A model generated the notes under the pieces. The model did not search any database. It worked only from the letters and a program-made list of their open reading frames with translations, and was not told the DNA's origin. Positions 47,773 to 58,929 of a stretch of 64,000 nt of DNA are shown here, piece after piece. The DNA lies in NCBI GenBank assembly GCA_947624245.1, contig CANQJL010000008.1, forward strand, positions 29,204 to 93,203, in the 5' to 3' direction. The stretch comes from an uncultured Acetatifactor sp. (lineage in GTDB: Bacteria > Bacillota > Clostridia > Lachnospirales > Lachnospiraceae). Both the position numbers and the translations under genes were made by a program. Numbering within the stretch: position 1 is the stretch's first letter; every line of letters begins with the position of its first letter.

Positions 47773-50364
47773 ATGAAAAAAATCTGGTGGAAAAAACTGA
47801 CGGGGGCGGTGCTGATAGCTGCCCTGACAGCGACAGGGTTCTCGGGGTGCGGCAGGCAGACCAAGGATCCCATGGAGAATGCCGCGCTGGCAAAGGAGAA
47901 TGTTTACCGTATGCAGGAGGTCGAAATGCCGGATGTGGGCGGCAGCGGCATGACGGTACGGCAGAGCGCCTATGAGGACGGCACGTTTTATCTGTTGGTG
48001 GAGGTGTATCCCGAAAACGGAGGCAATGAGACGGATATGCGGCTTTTGTCCCTGCAGGACGGCAGCAGCACGATGCAGGAGGTAAAGCTTCAGATATCTT
48101 CGAATCAGGAACCGGACACAGAAGAATCAAACGACCCGTTCCGGCCCGGGCCGCAGGAGGGCGATGCGGCGGAAGATACCGGCGGTGAGGATCCCGCGGA
48201 AAGCGATGTGCAGGAGAACGCGGATACGGAGTCCGAAGAGCCGGACGCGCAGACGGATACGGACGCAGAGTCCGAAGAGCCGGACGCGCAGGATACGGAG
48301 GAGGCTGTTCCGGATACGGATGACGTTGTCGCAGAGACCTATGAATATATAGGCTTCAACAACTATCTGTTCGCGGACGGACGCCTCTACGGCATCAAAT
48401 ATCATAACTTTGAGGATTACTCCGATCCGGAGAACTATGTCTACAAGAACAATAATTATGTGTGCTGCTGGGATATGTCCGGAGCTCTGCTCTGGGAGAC
48501 CTATCTGGATCTTGAGGCCATGAACACGGAGAGCGAGAGCTTTTGGGTGAGCAATCTGATAAAGGGCTCAGGCGCAGACGTGGATCTGGTGCTGATGGGG
48601 AACAGCGCCTATTACATGACCGTGGACGCCGACGGCAATCTCGGAGAGAGAAAGGAGTTCCCCGAAGAGCTGGGCGAGCTGATGTATCAGTACAATCAGA
48701 TGATTCCCACAAGAGACGGCGGCCAGCTGATCCTGTATAACGACACGGACGACTGGAGCAAGCAGTATATTGCTCATTATGATGCCGCTGCGAAGGAGCT
48801 CGACGATCCTGTACAGGTTCCGAACAGCTTTGTGGTGAACGGAATTTCGGCGCCTGCTGCCGGCTTAAGCAGCGATCTGATCTACTGTAACCGCGAGGGC
48901 GTTTTCTCCTACAATATAGGAGACGAACAGGGCACGCCCATGATGAATTTCATCAACTCCGATCTGGAGATCGATTCTTTTTACAGCATTTGCCAGCTTG
49001 ACGACGATTCCTTCATCGGGGTGTTTGATTCGTTGGACGCGGACAGTGAGTCCATGGGCTGGAACAATTTGTCGGCGGGCATCTTCACCTATGTGAAGCC
49101 GGAGGACATTCCGGACAAAAAGGTCCTGGTGCTGGCAGGCAACGATCCGGATCTCGCGATACGCAGGAGAGTGGTGGAATATAACAGGAACAGCGATGAA
49201 TACAGGATCACGATAAAATCCTACAGCGACTTCAATACCTATGAAAATTTCTATGCAGGGTTTGAAAAGCTGGACGGCGATATCATCACGGGCGACATGC
49301 CGGACATTCTGATCATGTCGGGACAGTCCGTGGATAAATATGTGTCCAAGGGACTGCTTGCGGATATCGGTAAGTTCATTGAAAATGATGAGGAGCTGTC
49401 CTCTGTGGAATTTATGGACAATGTATTCAAGGCGTACTCCGTGGACGGAAAGCTCTATCAGGTGATTCCCAAGTTCTTCGTGCGTACCATGGTGGCCAAA
49501 GAAGCTCTGGTGGGCGACAGGACCTCCTGGACCATGGACGATCTGTATCAGCTCAGGGATTCACAGCCGGAAGACACCAAGATGTTCGGCGACCTGACCA
49601 GAGAAAATTTCTTCAATCTGGTCATGACCTATAACGGGGCGGAGCTGGTGGATATCAACACGGGAAAATGTAATTTTGATTCGCCGGAATTTGTCTCCCT
49701 GATGGAGTTTGCCAAGACGCTGCCGGAGGAGATCGTGTACGATGACAGCTATTGGGAGAGTTATGATTATGAATCCCAGTACAGGGAGAACAGGGCTCTG
49801 CTGTGCGAGACCTATATCAGCAGGGTCGGCAGCCTGAATTACACCATAAACGGTCTCTTCGGCGAAGACATCTCCTATATCGGATTTCCTACGGGAAGCG
49901 GTCAGGGATCGGTGATCGACGTGGGCGACACCTACTGTATCTCCGCAAAATCCGCCAATCAGGACGCGGCATGGGAGTTCCTGCGCTACTATCTGACGGA
50001 CGAATATCAGGAGGACACCAATACCTACGGCCTGTCGATCCAGAAGGACAACTTCGATGCGGAGGCAGCTCAGGCGACGGAGCGTCCCTACTATATCGAC
50101 TATAATACGGGAGAAAAGGTGGAGTATGACGAGACCATCTACATCAACGGCGAGGAGATCGCACTTGCGCCCATGAGCGAGGAGCAGGTGGAGGAAGCGG
50201 TGAATATGATCTGTTCCGTTGAGAAGTCCGCATACAACAATCAGGCGCTCCTTGCTATCATCAATGAGGAGATGGGCGGATTTTACGCCGGTCAGAAGAC
50301 GGCTCAGGAAACGGCGAAGATTATCCAGAGCAGAGTGCAGATATATGTAGATGAGAACAGGTAA
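47773..50364 (+). CDS. Large extracellular solute-binding lipoprotein, paralog of SBP1 (SBP2)
   Basis: Lipobox FSGCG; C-terminus GGFYAGQKTAQETAKIIQSRVQIYVDENR matches SBP1 PFFQGQKSVDEVTKIIQSRIQIYVSENS. Confidence 0.85.
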   Translation: MKKIWWKKLTGAVLIAALTATGFSGCGRQTKDPMENAALAKENVYRMQEVEMPDVGGSGMTVRQSAYEDGTFYLLVEVYPENGGNETDMRLLSLQDGSSTMQEVKLQISSNQEPDTEESNDPFRPGPQEGDAAEDTGGEDPAESDVQENADTESEEPDAQTDTDAESEEPDAQDTEEAVPDTDDVVAETYEYIGFNNYLFADGRLYGIKYHNFEDYSDPENYVYKNNNYVCCWDMSGALLWETYLDLEAMNTESESFWVSNLIKGSGADVDLVLMGNSAYYMTVDADGNLGERKEFPEELGELMYQYNQMIPTRDGGQLILYNDTDDWSKQYIAHYDAAAKELDDPVQVPNSFVVNGISAPAAGLSSDLIYCNREGVFSYNIGDEQGTPMMNFINSDLEIDSFYSICQLDDDSFIGVFDSLDADSESMGWNNLSAGIFTYVKPEDIPDKKVLVLAGNDPDLAIRRRVVEYNRNSDEYRITIKSYSDFNTYENFYAGFEKLDGDIITGDMPDILIMSGQSVDKYVSKGLLADIGKFIENDEELSSVEFMDNVFKAYSVDGKLYQVIPKFFVRTMVAKEALVGDRTSWTMDDLYQLRDSQPEDTKMFGDLTRENFFNLVMTYNGAELVDINTGKCNFDSPEFVSLMEFAKTLPEEIVYDDSYWESYDYESQYRENRALLCETYISRVGSLNYTINGLFGEDISYIGFPTGSGQGSVIDVGDTYCISAKSANQDAAWEFLRYYLTDEYQEDTNTYGLSIQKDNFDAEAAQATERPYYIDYNTGEKVEYDETIYINGEEIALAPMSEEQVEEAVNMICSVEKSAYNNQALLAIINEEMGGFYAGQKTAQETAKIIQSRVQIYVDENR

Positions 50365-50372
50365 AAGAGTGT

Positions 50373-50798
50373 TTATTCCAGCTTGAGCCCGATGCCCAGC
50401 TTTTCCATGTGGCGCTCGGGCGAGAGCTCCTGGCCGTGATCCTTCAGCCACTGTCTGTGTACCTTGTACTCGGGCATGACGGAGGCCACCTTGTCCCAGA
50501 ATTCCCTGGAATGATTCATATGGGTCAGGTGGCACAGCTCATGGACCACCACGTAATCCAGTACCGGAAGCGGTGCGAAGATCAGGCGATAATTAAAAGA
50601 AAGCGTACCTCTTGAGGAGCAGCTTCCCCAGCGGCTCTTCTGGTCGCGAATGGTGACGGAAGTATAACGTCCTCCGGTGAGCGGGTGGTAGAAGGCCACC
50701 CGCTCTTCGATTTTTCTGCGCGCTTCCTCTCGGTATCTTATTGTGAAAGCTTTCAGCCGCCTTGCCTCGGCGGGCGTCAGATAGGTGTTCTGCGGCAT
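50373..50798 (-). CDS. YgjP-like metallopeptidase domain protein
   Basis: RWGSCSSRGTLSFNYRLIFAPLPVLDYVVVHELCHLTHMNHSREFW. Confidence 0.9.
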   Translation of the reverse strand: MPQNTYLTPAEARRLKAFTIRYREEARRKIEERVAFYHPLTGGRYTSVTIRDQKSRWGSCSSRGTLSFNYRLIFAPLPVLDYVVVHELCHLTHMNHSREFWDKVASVMPEYKVHRQWLKDHGQELSPERHMEKLGIGLKLE

Positions 50799-50807
50799 AA
50801 CGGCACC

Positions 50808-51968
50808 TCAATTTCTGTCTACGTCGATCACTGTGAGAAGCTTGGATTCCGCCTGTCTGATCTTAAAGTCGATGACCTCCGCAAGCTCCGTGTCCGACAT
50901 GGGAAAATCGTAGGGGGCGGATACGTCAAAGATCAGGCGGGTATTTTCGGAATCCTCCGCCACACGAAAATCGTGTATGGAGAGCGTGTCGCCGATCTCT
51001 GCCACGCAGCGCTGCGCAAGCCGTTTCAGACGGTCGGTCTGTGTGTCGCCGATGCGGACGGGATCCATATGGATCACGGCATTGCACTGCAGCTCGTTGT
51101 GCAGACGGTGCTCCACGGTGTCGATCAGATCATGAAGGGTCATAAGGTCTCCGTCGGCAGGCACCTCCGCGTGGAGGGAGATCAGAACGTTGCCGGGACC
51201 GTAATTGTGGACGATCAAATCGTGCAGTCCCAGAATGCCCTCGTAGGACAGGACGATCTCGTGGACCTTTTGCACGAACTCCCGATCCGGCGCCTGCCCC
51301 AATAACGGGCTGACTGCATCTCGCGCGGCGTCCAGACCGGCATAGCCGATGAAAAGACATACCACAAGGCCGCACCAGCCGTCCACGGTCAGGTCGGTAT
51401 AGCGGGAGAGAAGAGCGGCCGCCAGCACTACGGTAGTCGCCAGCGCATCGCTCAGGGAGTCCGTTCCGGCGGCCCGCAGCGCTGCGGAATCCAATTTTTT
51501 GGCCAGCCGTCTGTTGTACAGACACATGTAGCATTTGACCAGGACGGAGGCGATCAGAAAGCAGAAGACGAAGGGCGTCAGGGAAAGCCGTTGCGGCGAC
51601 AGAATCTTTTGTACGGAGCTTTTTCCCAGCTCCAGCATGGTGAGCAGCGTCAGGACGGACACCAGAAATCCCGTGACGTACTCGATGCGCCCGTGCCCGA
51701 AGGGGTGGTCGGGATCGGGCTTCTGTCCGGCCAGCTTAAAGCCGATCAGGGTGATGACCGAGGACGCCGCGTCCAGAAGGTTGTTGAACGCATCGGCGGT
51801 GACGGAGATGGACCCGCTGATCACGCCGGCCAGAAATTTTCCTGCGGCCAGACACAGATTCAGCGCAATCCCCACGGCGCCGCACAACATGCCGTAGGCC
51901 CGGCGCACGGCGGGGTCGCCCGTCTCGTCGGAATGCTTGATGAAGATCTTTGCCAGTAATGTTATCAT
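50808..51968 (-). CDS. Cation diffusion facilitator (CDF) family transporter
   Basis: SGSISVTADAFNNLLDAASSVITLIGFKLAGQKPDPDHPFGHGRIEY; start at MITLLAK. Confidence 0.92.
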   Translation of the reverse strand: MITLLAKIFIKHSDETGDPAVRRAYGMLCGAVGIALNLCLAAGKFLAGVISGSISVTADAFNNLLDAASSVITLIGFKLAGQKPDPDHPFGHGRIEYVTGFLVSVLTLLTMLELGKSSVQKILSPQRLSLTPFVFCFLIASVLVKCYMCLYNRRLAKKLDSAALRAAGTDSLSDALATTVVLAAALLSRYTDLTVDGWCGLVVCLFIGYAGLDAARDAVSPLLGQAPDREFVQKVHEIVLSYEGILGLHDLIVHNYGPGNVLISLHAEVPADGDLMTLHDLIDTVEHRLHNELQCNAVIHMDPVRIGDTQTDRLKRLAQRCVAEIGDTLSIHDFRVAEDSENTRLIFDVSAPYDFPMSDTELAEVIDFKIRQAESKLLTVIDVDRN

Positions 51969-52080
51969 GGAATACTCCTGCGTGAAAATAGTTTTTGTAA
52001 CTATTATAATGCCTTTTGCCCGCCATGGCAATAAGACGGCAGCGCCGATGGCAGCGATATGGCAATGTGGAGAAAAGATA

Positions 52081-52109
52081 TTGCACAGGGGAATTTTTCA
52101 GTGTATAAT
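52081..52109 (+). promoter_or_regulatory. Promoter for gpmI
   Basis: TTGCAC-17 bp-TATAAT (52104). Confidence 0.7.
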
Positions 52110-52183
52110 TTTGAAAGGTGAGAATGAATATAGGCCTGTGCGGTGCAGCAGACCGACAGAGAAGCCGCAGGCCGAGGAAAGGT

Positions 52184-53758
52184 ATGGTTACGAAGATGAG
52201 CAAGAAACCTGTTGTACTTATGATTTTGGACGGCTACGGCCTGAATGAGAAGACGGAGGGCAATGCGGTGGCGCTGGCAAAGACGCCCGTGATGGACGCC
52301 CTGATGGCGGAGTATCCTTTTGTAAAGGGCAACGCCAGCGGTATGGCGGTGGGACTGCCCGACGGTCAGATGGGCAATTCCGAGGTGGGGCATCTGAACA
52401 TGGGCGCGGGGCGCATCGTGTATCAGGAGCTGACAAGGATCACAAAGGAGATCCAGGACGGCACCTTTTTTGAAAATCCCGCGCTGCTGGCGGCAGTGGA
52501 GAACTGCAAGAAGAACAACAGCTCCCTGCATCTGATGGGACTTTTGTCCGACGGCGGCGTGCACAGCCACAACACGCATCTGTACGGTCTCTTGGAGCTG
52601 GCCAAGAGGAACGGTCTGGACAAGGTGTACGTTCACTGCTTCCTGGACGGCCGCGACACGCCTCCCGCAAGCGGCAAGGAGTTCGCGGAGGCGCTGACCG
52701 AGGAGATGAAGAAGATCGGCGTGGGAAAGATCGCTTCCGTGATGGGCCGCTATTACGCCATGGACAGAGACAACAATTACGACAGGGTAAAGCTGGCATA
52801 CGACGCCATGACAAAGGGCGAGGGTCTGACTGCGGAGTGCGGCATCTGCGGTATTCAGCAGTCCTATGACAGAGGAGAGACCGATGAGTTCGTAAAGCCC
52901 ACCCTGGCGCTGGAGGACGGCAAGCCCGTTGCCACGGTACAGGACGGCGACTCCGTGATCTTCTTTAATTTCCGGCCCGACCGCGCGAGGGAGATTTCCA
53001 GAGCCTTCTGCGACGATGATTTCAAAGGGTTTGACAGAGGGCACAGAAAGAACATTACCTATGTCTGCTTTTCCGACTACGATCCCACCATTCCCAACAA
53101 GCTGGTGGCGTTCCACAAGATTTCCGTCACCAACACCTTCGGCGAGTGGCTGGCGGCAAACGGCATGAGACAGGCCCGCATCGCGGAGACCGAGAAATAC
53201 GCGCACGTGACATTTTTCTTCAACGGCGGCGTAGAGGAGCCCAACGAGGGCGAGGACCGCATTCTGGTCAACTCCCCCAAGTATGTACCCACCTACGACA
53301 AAAAGCCGCGAATGAGCGCGTACACCGTGTGCGATAAGCTGAGCGAAGCCATTACCGCAAAGGACGAAAACGGCGATCCCGTGTACGATGTGATCATCTG
53401 CAACTTTGCGAACCCCGACATGGTAGGCCATACCGGCGTGCTGGAGGCTGCCGTGGAGGCTGTGGAGGTCATCGACAAATGTGTGGGCGAGATCGTGGAG
53501 CTCGTGAAGGAGACGGGCGGTGCGCTGTTCATCTGCGCGGACCACGGAAATGCGGAGCAGCTTCTGGACTATGAGACCGGCGAACCCTTCACCGCGCATA
53601 CCACCAATCCTGTGCCTTTTATTCTGGTAAACTATGACGAGGGCTATACCCTGAGAGAGGGCGGCTGTCTGGCGGATATCGTTCCCACCCTGATCGAGAT
53701 CATGGGGAAGGAACAGCCTGCGGAGATGACGGGAAAGTCGCTGCTGGTGCGGAAATAA
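52184..53758 (+). CDS. gpmI: 2,3-bisphosphoglycerate-independent phosphoglycerate mutase
   Basis: PVVLMILDGYGLNEKTEGNAVALAKTPVMD; GNASGMAVGLPDGQMGNSEVGHLNMGAGRIVYQ; start at MVTK or MSKK (52196). Confidence 0.97.
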   Translation: MVTKMSKKPVVLMILDGYGLNEKTEGNAVALAKTPVMDALMAEYPFVKGNASGMAVGLPDGQMGNSEVGHLNMGAGRIVYQELTRITKEIQDGTFFENPALLAAVENCKKNNSSLHLMGLLSDGGVHSHNTHLYGLLELAKRNGLDKVYVHCFLDGRDTPPASGKEFAEALTEEMKKIGVGKIASVMGRYYAMDRDNNYDRVKLAYDAMTKGEGLTAECGICGIQQSYDRGETDEFVKPTLALEDGKPVATVQDGDSVIFFNFRPDRAREISRAFCDDDFKGFDRGHRKNITYVCFSDYDPTIPNKLVAFHKISVTNTFGEWLAANGMRQARIAETEKYAHVTFFFNGGVEEPNEGEDRILVNSPKYVPTYDKKPRMSAYTVCDKLSEAITAKDENGDPVYDVIICNFANPDMVGHTGVLEAAVEAVEVIDKCVGEIVELVKETGGALFICADHGNAEQLLDYETGEPFTAHTTNPVPFILVNYDEGYTLREGGCLADIVPTLIEIMGKEQPAEMTGKSLLVRK

Positions 53759-53772
53759 AAATTGTCAAAAAA

Positions 53773-53806
53773 ATGACCGCCCCAGTTCCCCAACTTAAGC
53801 GGTCAT
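53773..53806 (-). terminator. Minus-strand-oriented intrinsic terminator
   Basis: On minus strand ATGACCGC TTA AGTT GGGG AACT GGG GCGGTCAT followed by TTTTTTT. Confidence 0.7.
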
Positions 53807-53930
53807 AATCTTGTATTATAATCAATTGACTTGGGACTAACCGCTTGCTTCACGGGTAGTACCTCTTATATGAGAAAGTATATACTATTTTTGCATTAAA
53901 TGCAATAGTTTTTATGCAGGGAGTATGAGT

Positions 53931-54953
53931 ATGGCAAAAGTAACACTTGGCAGGACGGGAATCACTGTCGAAAAGAATTCCTTCGGCGCGCTGCCGATAC
54001 AGCGCATCTCCAAAGAGGAGGCCGTAAAACTGCTGCGGAAAGCATATGACAGCGGTGTCACATATTACGACACGGCCCGCTGGTATACGGACAGCGAGGA
54101 AAAGCTGGGCGAAGCCTTCGACGGCATCAGGGAGAAGGTCTACATAGCCACCAAGACCGGAGCGACCACTGCGGAGGGATTTTGGAAGGACCTGCAGACG
54201 TCCCTTCACAATCTGCGCACGGATTACATTGATGTCTATCAGTTCCACAACCCGTCGTTCTGTCCCAGGCCGGACGACGGCACGGGTCTTTACGAGGCTA
54301 TGCTGGAGGCGAAGGACAAGGGCATGATCCGCCATATCGGCATCACCAACCACAGGCTGAAGGTGGCGCATGAGGCGGTGGAGAGCGGTCTGTATGAGAC
54401 CCTGCAGTTTCCCTTCTGTTATCTTGCCACAGACGAGGAGATCGGGCTGGTGGAAAAGTGCAAAGAGGCGGGCGTGGGATTTATTGCCATGAAGGCCATG
54501 TCCGGCGGCCTGATCACAAATTCCGCGGCAGCCTATGCGTTCCTGTCGCAGTATGACAATGTTCTTCCCATCTGGGGCGTGCAGCGGGAGAGCGAGTTGG
54601 ACGAATTTCTCTCCTATATCGATACTCCGCCCGTGATGACGGAGGAGCTGAAGCAGGTCATCAGGCATGACAGGGAAGAGCTGTTGGGAGACTTTTGCAG
54701 AGGCTGCGGCTACTGTATGCCGTGCCCTGTGGGTATCGAGATCAACAACTGTGCCAGAATGAGTCTGATGATACGACGCTCCCCTTCCGAAGCGCAGCTT
54801 ACGCCGGAGGTTCAGCAGAAGATGAAGCTGATTGAAAAATGTCTCCACTGCGGAAGCTGCAAGGCAAAATGTCCTTACGGTCTGGACACGCCCACGCTTC
54901 TTGAAAAAAATTACAAGGACTACTGCGAGATTCTGGCGGGCAAAGCCATTTAA
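53931..54953 (+). CDS. Aldo/keto reductase with C-terminal 4Fe-4S domain
   Basis: AKR fold start VTLGRTGITVEKNSFGALPIQRI; CRGCGYCMPCPVGI and CLHCGSCKAKCPYGLDTP. Confidence 0.93.
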   Translation: MAKVTLGRTGITVEKNSFGALPIQRISKEEAVKLLRKAYDSGVTYYDTARWYTDSEEKLGEAFDGIREKVYIATKTGATTAEGFWKDLQTSLHNLRTDYIDVYQFHNPSFCPRPDDGTGLYEAMLEAKDKGMIRHIGITNHRLKVAHEAVESGLYETLQFPFCYLATDEEIGLVEKCKEAGVGFIAMKAMSGGLITNSAAAYAFLSQYDNVLPIWGVQRESELDEFLSYIDTPPVMTEELKQVIRHDREELLGDFCRGCGYCMPCPVGIEINNCARMSLMIRRSPSEAQLTPEVQQKMKLIEKCLHCGSCKAKCPYGLDTPTLLEKNYKDYCEILAGKAI

Positions 54954-54993
54954 GGGAAGTCAGAGCCCGCGAAAACGAGCAGTCAAAGTGCAT

Positions 54994-56427
<1,434 letters not shown>

Positions 56428-56491
56428 TCTTGCGTTTTTACGATACTTGTGATAATATTGTTCTTGTTTCACATTAGGAGGTAGGACTGTA

Positions 56492-56725
56492 ATGGTAAGA
56501 ACGATTCTCACGGTTATTTTCATATTGGTTTGTCTGGCACTTGTTGTGATCGTACTGATGCAGGAGGGAAAATCCGCAGGGCTCGGTTCTATCGGCGGCG
56601 TTGCCGAGACCTACTGGGGCAAGAACAAGGGACGTTCCATGGAGGGGCGCTTGGTAAAGGGCACTACGGTGCTTGCGGTGCTGTTCATGGTCCTTGCGGC
56701 GGTACTCAACCTGAACGTATTTTAA
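56492..56725 (+). CDS. secG: Preprotein translocase subunit SecG
   Basis: 77 aa two-TM protein, VLMQEGKSAGLGSIGGVAETYWGKNKGRSMEG. Confidence 0.95.
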   Translation: MVRTILTVIFILVCLALVVIVLMQEGKSAGLGSIGGVAETYWGKNKGRSMEGRLVKGTTVLAVLFMVLAAVLNLNVF

Positions 56726-56750
56726 ACGGTTCAATTTTTGATGCGTCAAA

Positions 56751-56786
56751 AAACACTCTTGTGCCTGCACAAGGGTGTTTATTTTT
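56751..56786 (+). terminator. Rho-independent terminator between secG and rnr
   Basis: AAACACTCTTGTG-CCTG-CACAAGGGTGTTT-ATTTTT. Confidence 0.88.
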
Positions 56787-56797
56787 GGAGAGCGTAT

Positions 56798-58918
56798 ATG
56801 GATACCGAAGAAAAGGAAAATAGTTTTTTGACCGGCACCTTTATCAGCAACGCAAAGGGTTTTGGCTTTGTGGAGATAGAGGGGGAGAAAGAGGATTTCT
56901 TCATTCCGGAGAACTGTACCAACGGGGCATTTCACAGGGACACGGTGCAGGTGTCGATCCTGCAGGGACGGCAGGGAAAGCGCAGAGAGGCGCAGGTGGT
57001 GCGCATCGTTTCCAGAGGCATGACCAGAGTGGTGGGCACATTTGAGCGGGTGGGAAATCGTTACGGCTTTGTGATTCCAGACGACCCAAAGCTTTCTCAG
57101 GACATATATATTCCCAGAGAAAAGGCCGGCGGAGCGGTGAACGGCCACAAGGTCGTGGCGCAGATCACGGATTACGGCACCGACAGGAGAAGCCCCGAGG
57201 GGAAAGTGGTGGAGATCCTGGGACATACGAACGATCCCGGCGTGGACATTCTGTCCATTGTCCGCGGCTGTGAGCTGCCTGTGGAATTTCCCGAAAAAGT
57301 GATGCAGCAGGCGCAGAGGACGGCGCAGGAGGTGTCCGAAGCGGATATGGCGGGCCGACGGGATCTGCGGGACGTGGTCATGGTCACGATCGACGGCGAG
57401 GATTCCAAGGATCTGGACGACGCGGTCAGCGTGTCCTTTGACGGGGAAGCGTACCGATTGGGCGTGCATATTGCCGACGTGACAAACTATGTTCAGGAGA
57501 ATTCCGCTCTGGACAGGGAGGCTCTAAAGAGAGGCACCTCCGTCTATCTGGCGGACAGAGTTATACCGATGCTTCCCCACGCCTTGTCCAACGGGATCTG
57601 CTCCCTGAATGAAGGCGTTGACAGACTGGCGCTCAGCTGTCTGATGACGGTGGACCTTAGGGGAGAAATAACGGACTATGAGATCTGCGAGTCTGTGATT
57701 CGAGTGGACAGGCGCATGACCTACACCGCGGTACAGGCAATGCTGAACGACCCTTCTCTAATAGACCGTGACAAAATGTATATGCAGTACCGCGAGCTGC
57801 TTCCCGTTTTTCAGGAGATGGAGCGGCTGTCGGCTATCCTGAGAAAAAAGAGGAAGAAGCGGGGCTCCGTTGACTTTGATTTTCCGGAGTGCAAGATATT
57901 TCTGGACGAGGACGGCCGTCCCACAGAGATCAAGGCATTTGAGCGAAACGCCGCCACCGACATCATTGAGGATTTCATGCTTGCGGCCAACGAGACGGTA
58001 GCACAGCATTTTTATTGGCTGGATCAGCCGTTCGTGTATCGGGTACACGATGTGCCGGACGGAGAGCGTATTGGGAAGCTGGCCGCCTTTATCGGTAATT
58101 TCGGTTATTCTATGAAGGCGGTGGGACGCAGGGGTTCCAAGGTGAACAGCGAAGAGGTCCACCCCAAGGAAATTCAGAAGCTTTTGGCCAAAACGGCGGG
58201 CACGCCGGAGGAGGCCGTGATCAGCCGTCTGGCGCTCCGCAGCATGAAGCAGGCAAAGTACAGCACGGAATGTACCGGACATTTCGGTCTGGCGTGCGGG
58301 TATTACTGTCATTTTACTTCGCCCATTCGCAGATATCCGGATCTCCAGATCCACAGAATCATCAAGGACTGGCTGCGGGGGCGCCTGAATGGGGAAAGGG
58401 CGGAGCATTACCGCAGCATTCTGCCGGAAGTGGCAAAGCACTCCTCCGAAACGGAGCGGCGGGCCGACGAGGCCGAACGTGAGGCGGATAAGCTGAAGAA
58501 GACGGAATACATGGAGGAGAGAATAGGAGAATGCTTCGACGGCATCATATCCGGCGTTACGGCATGGGGCATATATGTGGAGCTTCCCAATACGGTGGAG
58601 GGAATGATCCATGTGTCTAAGCTGCCGGGTGATTATTTTTACTATAACGAGAATACCTATGAGATGGTGGGAGGGACCACAGGAAGGAGCTTCCGGCTGG
58701 GAATGCCCGTAAGGATACGGGTGGACGGCTGCGACCGGTTCCGCCGGACCATAGATTTTTCCCTGGAGGAAGCAGAGACGCAGGAAGAGGAAGAGACGCG
58801 GGAGAAGCAAGCAGCACGGAAGGAACAGGTGACACGGAAAAGGCAGCCGGCGCGGGAGGAGCAAGTGACACGGAAAAAGCAACCGGCGCAGGAGGAGCAG
58901 GTGACACGAAAAAAGTAG
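56798..58918 (+). CDS. rnr: Ribonuclease R
   Basis: VMVTIDGEDSKDLDDAVSV; HFTSPIRRYPDLQIHRII; S1 domain; start at MDTEEK. Confidence 0.96.
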   Translation: MDTEEKENSFLTGTFISNAKGFGFVEIEGEKEDFFIPENCTNGAFHRDTVQVSILQGRQGKRREAQVVRIVSRGMTRVVGTFERVGNRYGFVIPDDPKLSQDIYIPREKAGGAVNGHKVVAQITDYGTDRRSPEGKVVEILGHTNDPGVDILSIVRGCELPVEFPEKVMQQAQRTAQEVSEADMAGRRDLRDVVMVTIDGEDSKDLDDAVSVSFDGEAYRLGVHIADVTNYVQENSALDREALKRGTSVYLADRVIPMLPHALSNGICSLNEGVDRLALSCLMTVDLRGEITDYEICESVIRVDRRMTYTAVQAMLNDPSLIDRDKMYMQYRELLPVFQEMERLSAILRKKRKKRGSVDFDFPECKIFLDEDGRPTEIKAFERNAATDIIEDFMLAANETVAQHFYWLDQPFVYRVHDVPDGERIGKLAAFIGNFGYSMKAVGRRGSKVNSEEVHPKEIQKLLAKTAGTPEEAVISRLALRSMKQAKYSTECTGHFGLACGYYCHFTSPIRRYPDLQIHRIIKDWLRGRLNGERAEHYRSILPEVAKHSSETERRADEAEREADKLKKTEYMEERIGECFDGIISGVTAWGIYVELPNTVEGMIHVSKLPGDYFYYNENTYEMVGGTTGRSFRLGMPVRIRVDGCDRFRRTIDFSLEEAETQEEEETREKQAARKEQVTRKRQPAREEQVTRKKQPAQEEQVTRKK

Positions 58919-58929
58919 CCGGCACGGGG
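58822..58929 (+). repeat. 36-bp tandem repeat at rnr 3' end (EQVTRKxQPAxE)
   Basis: Units begin at 58822, 58858, 58894; a degraded continuation follows the stop codon. Confidence 0.85.
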
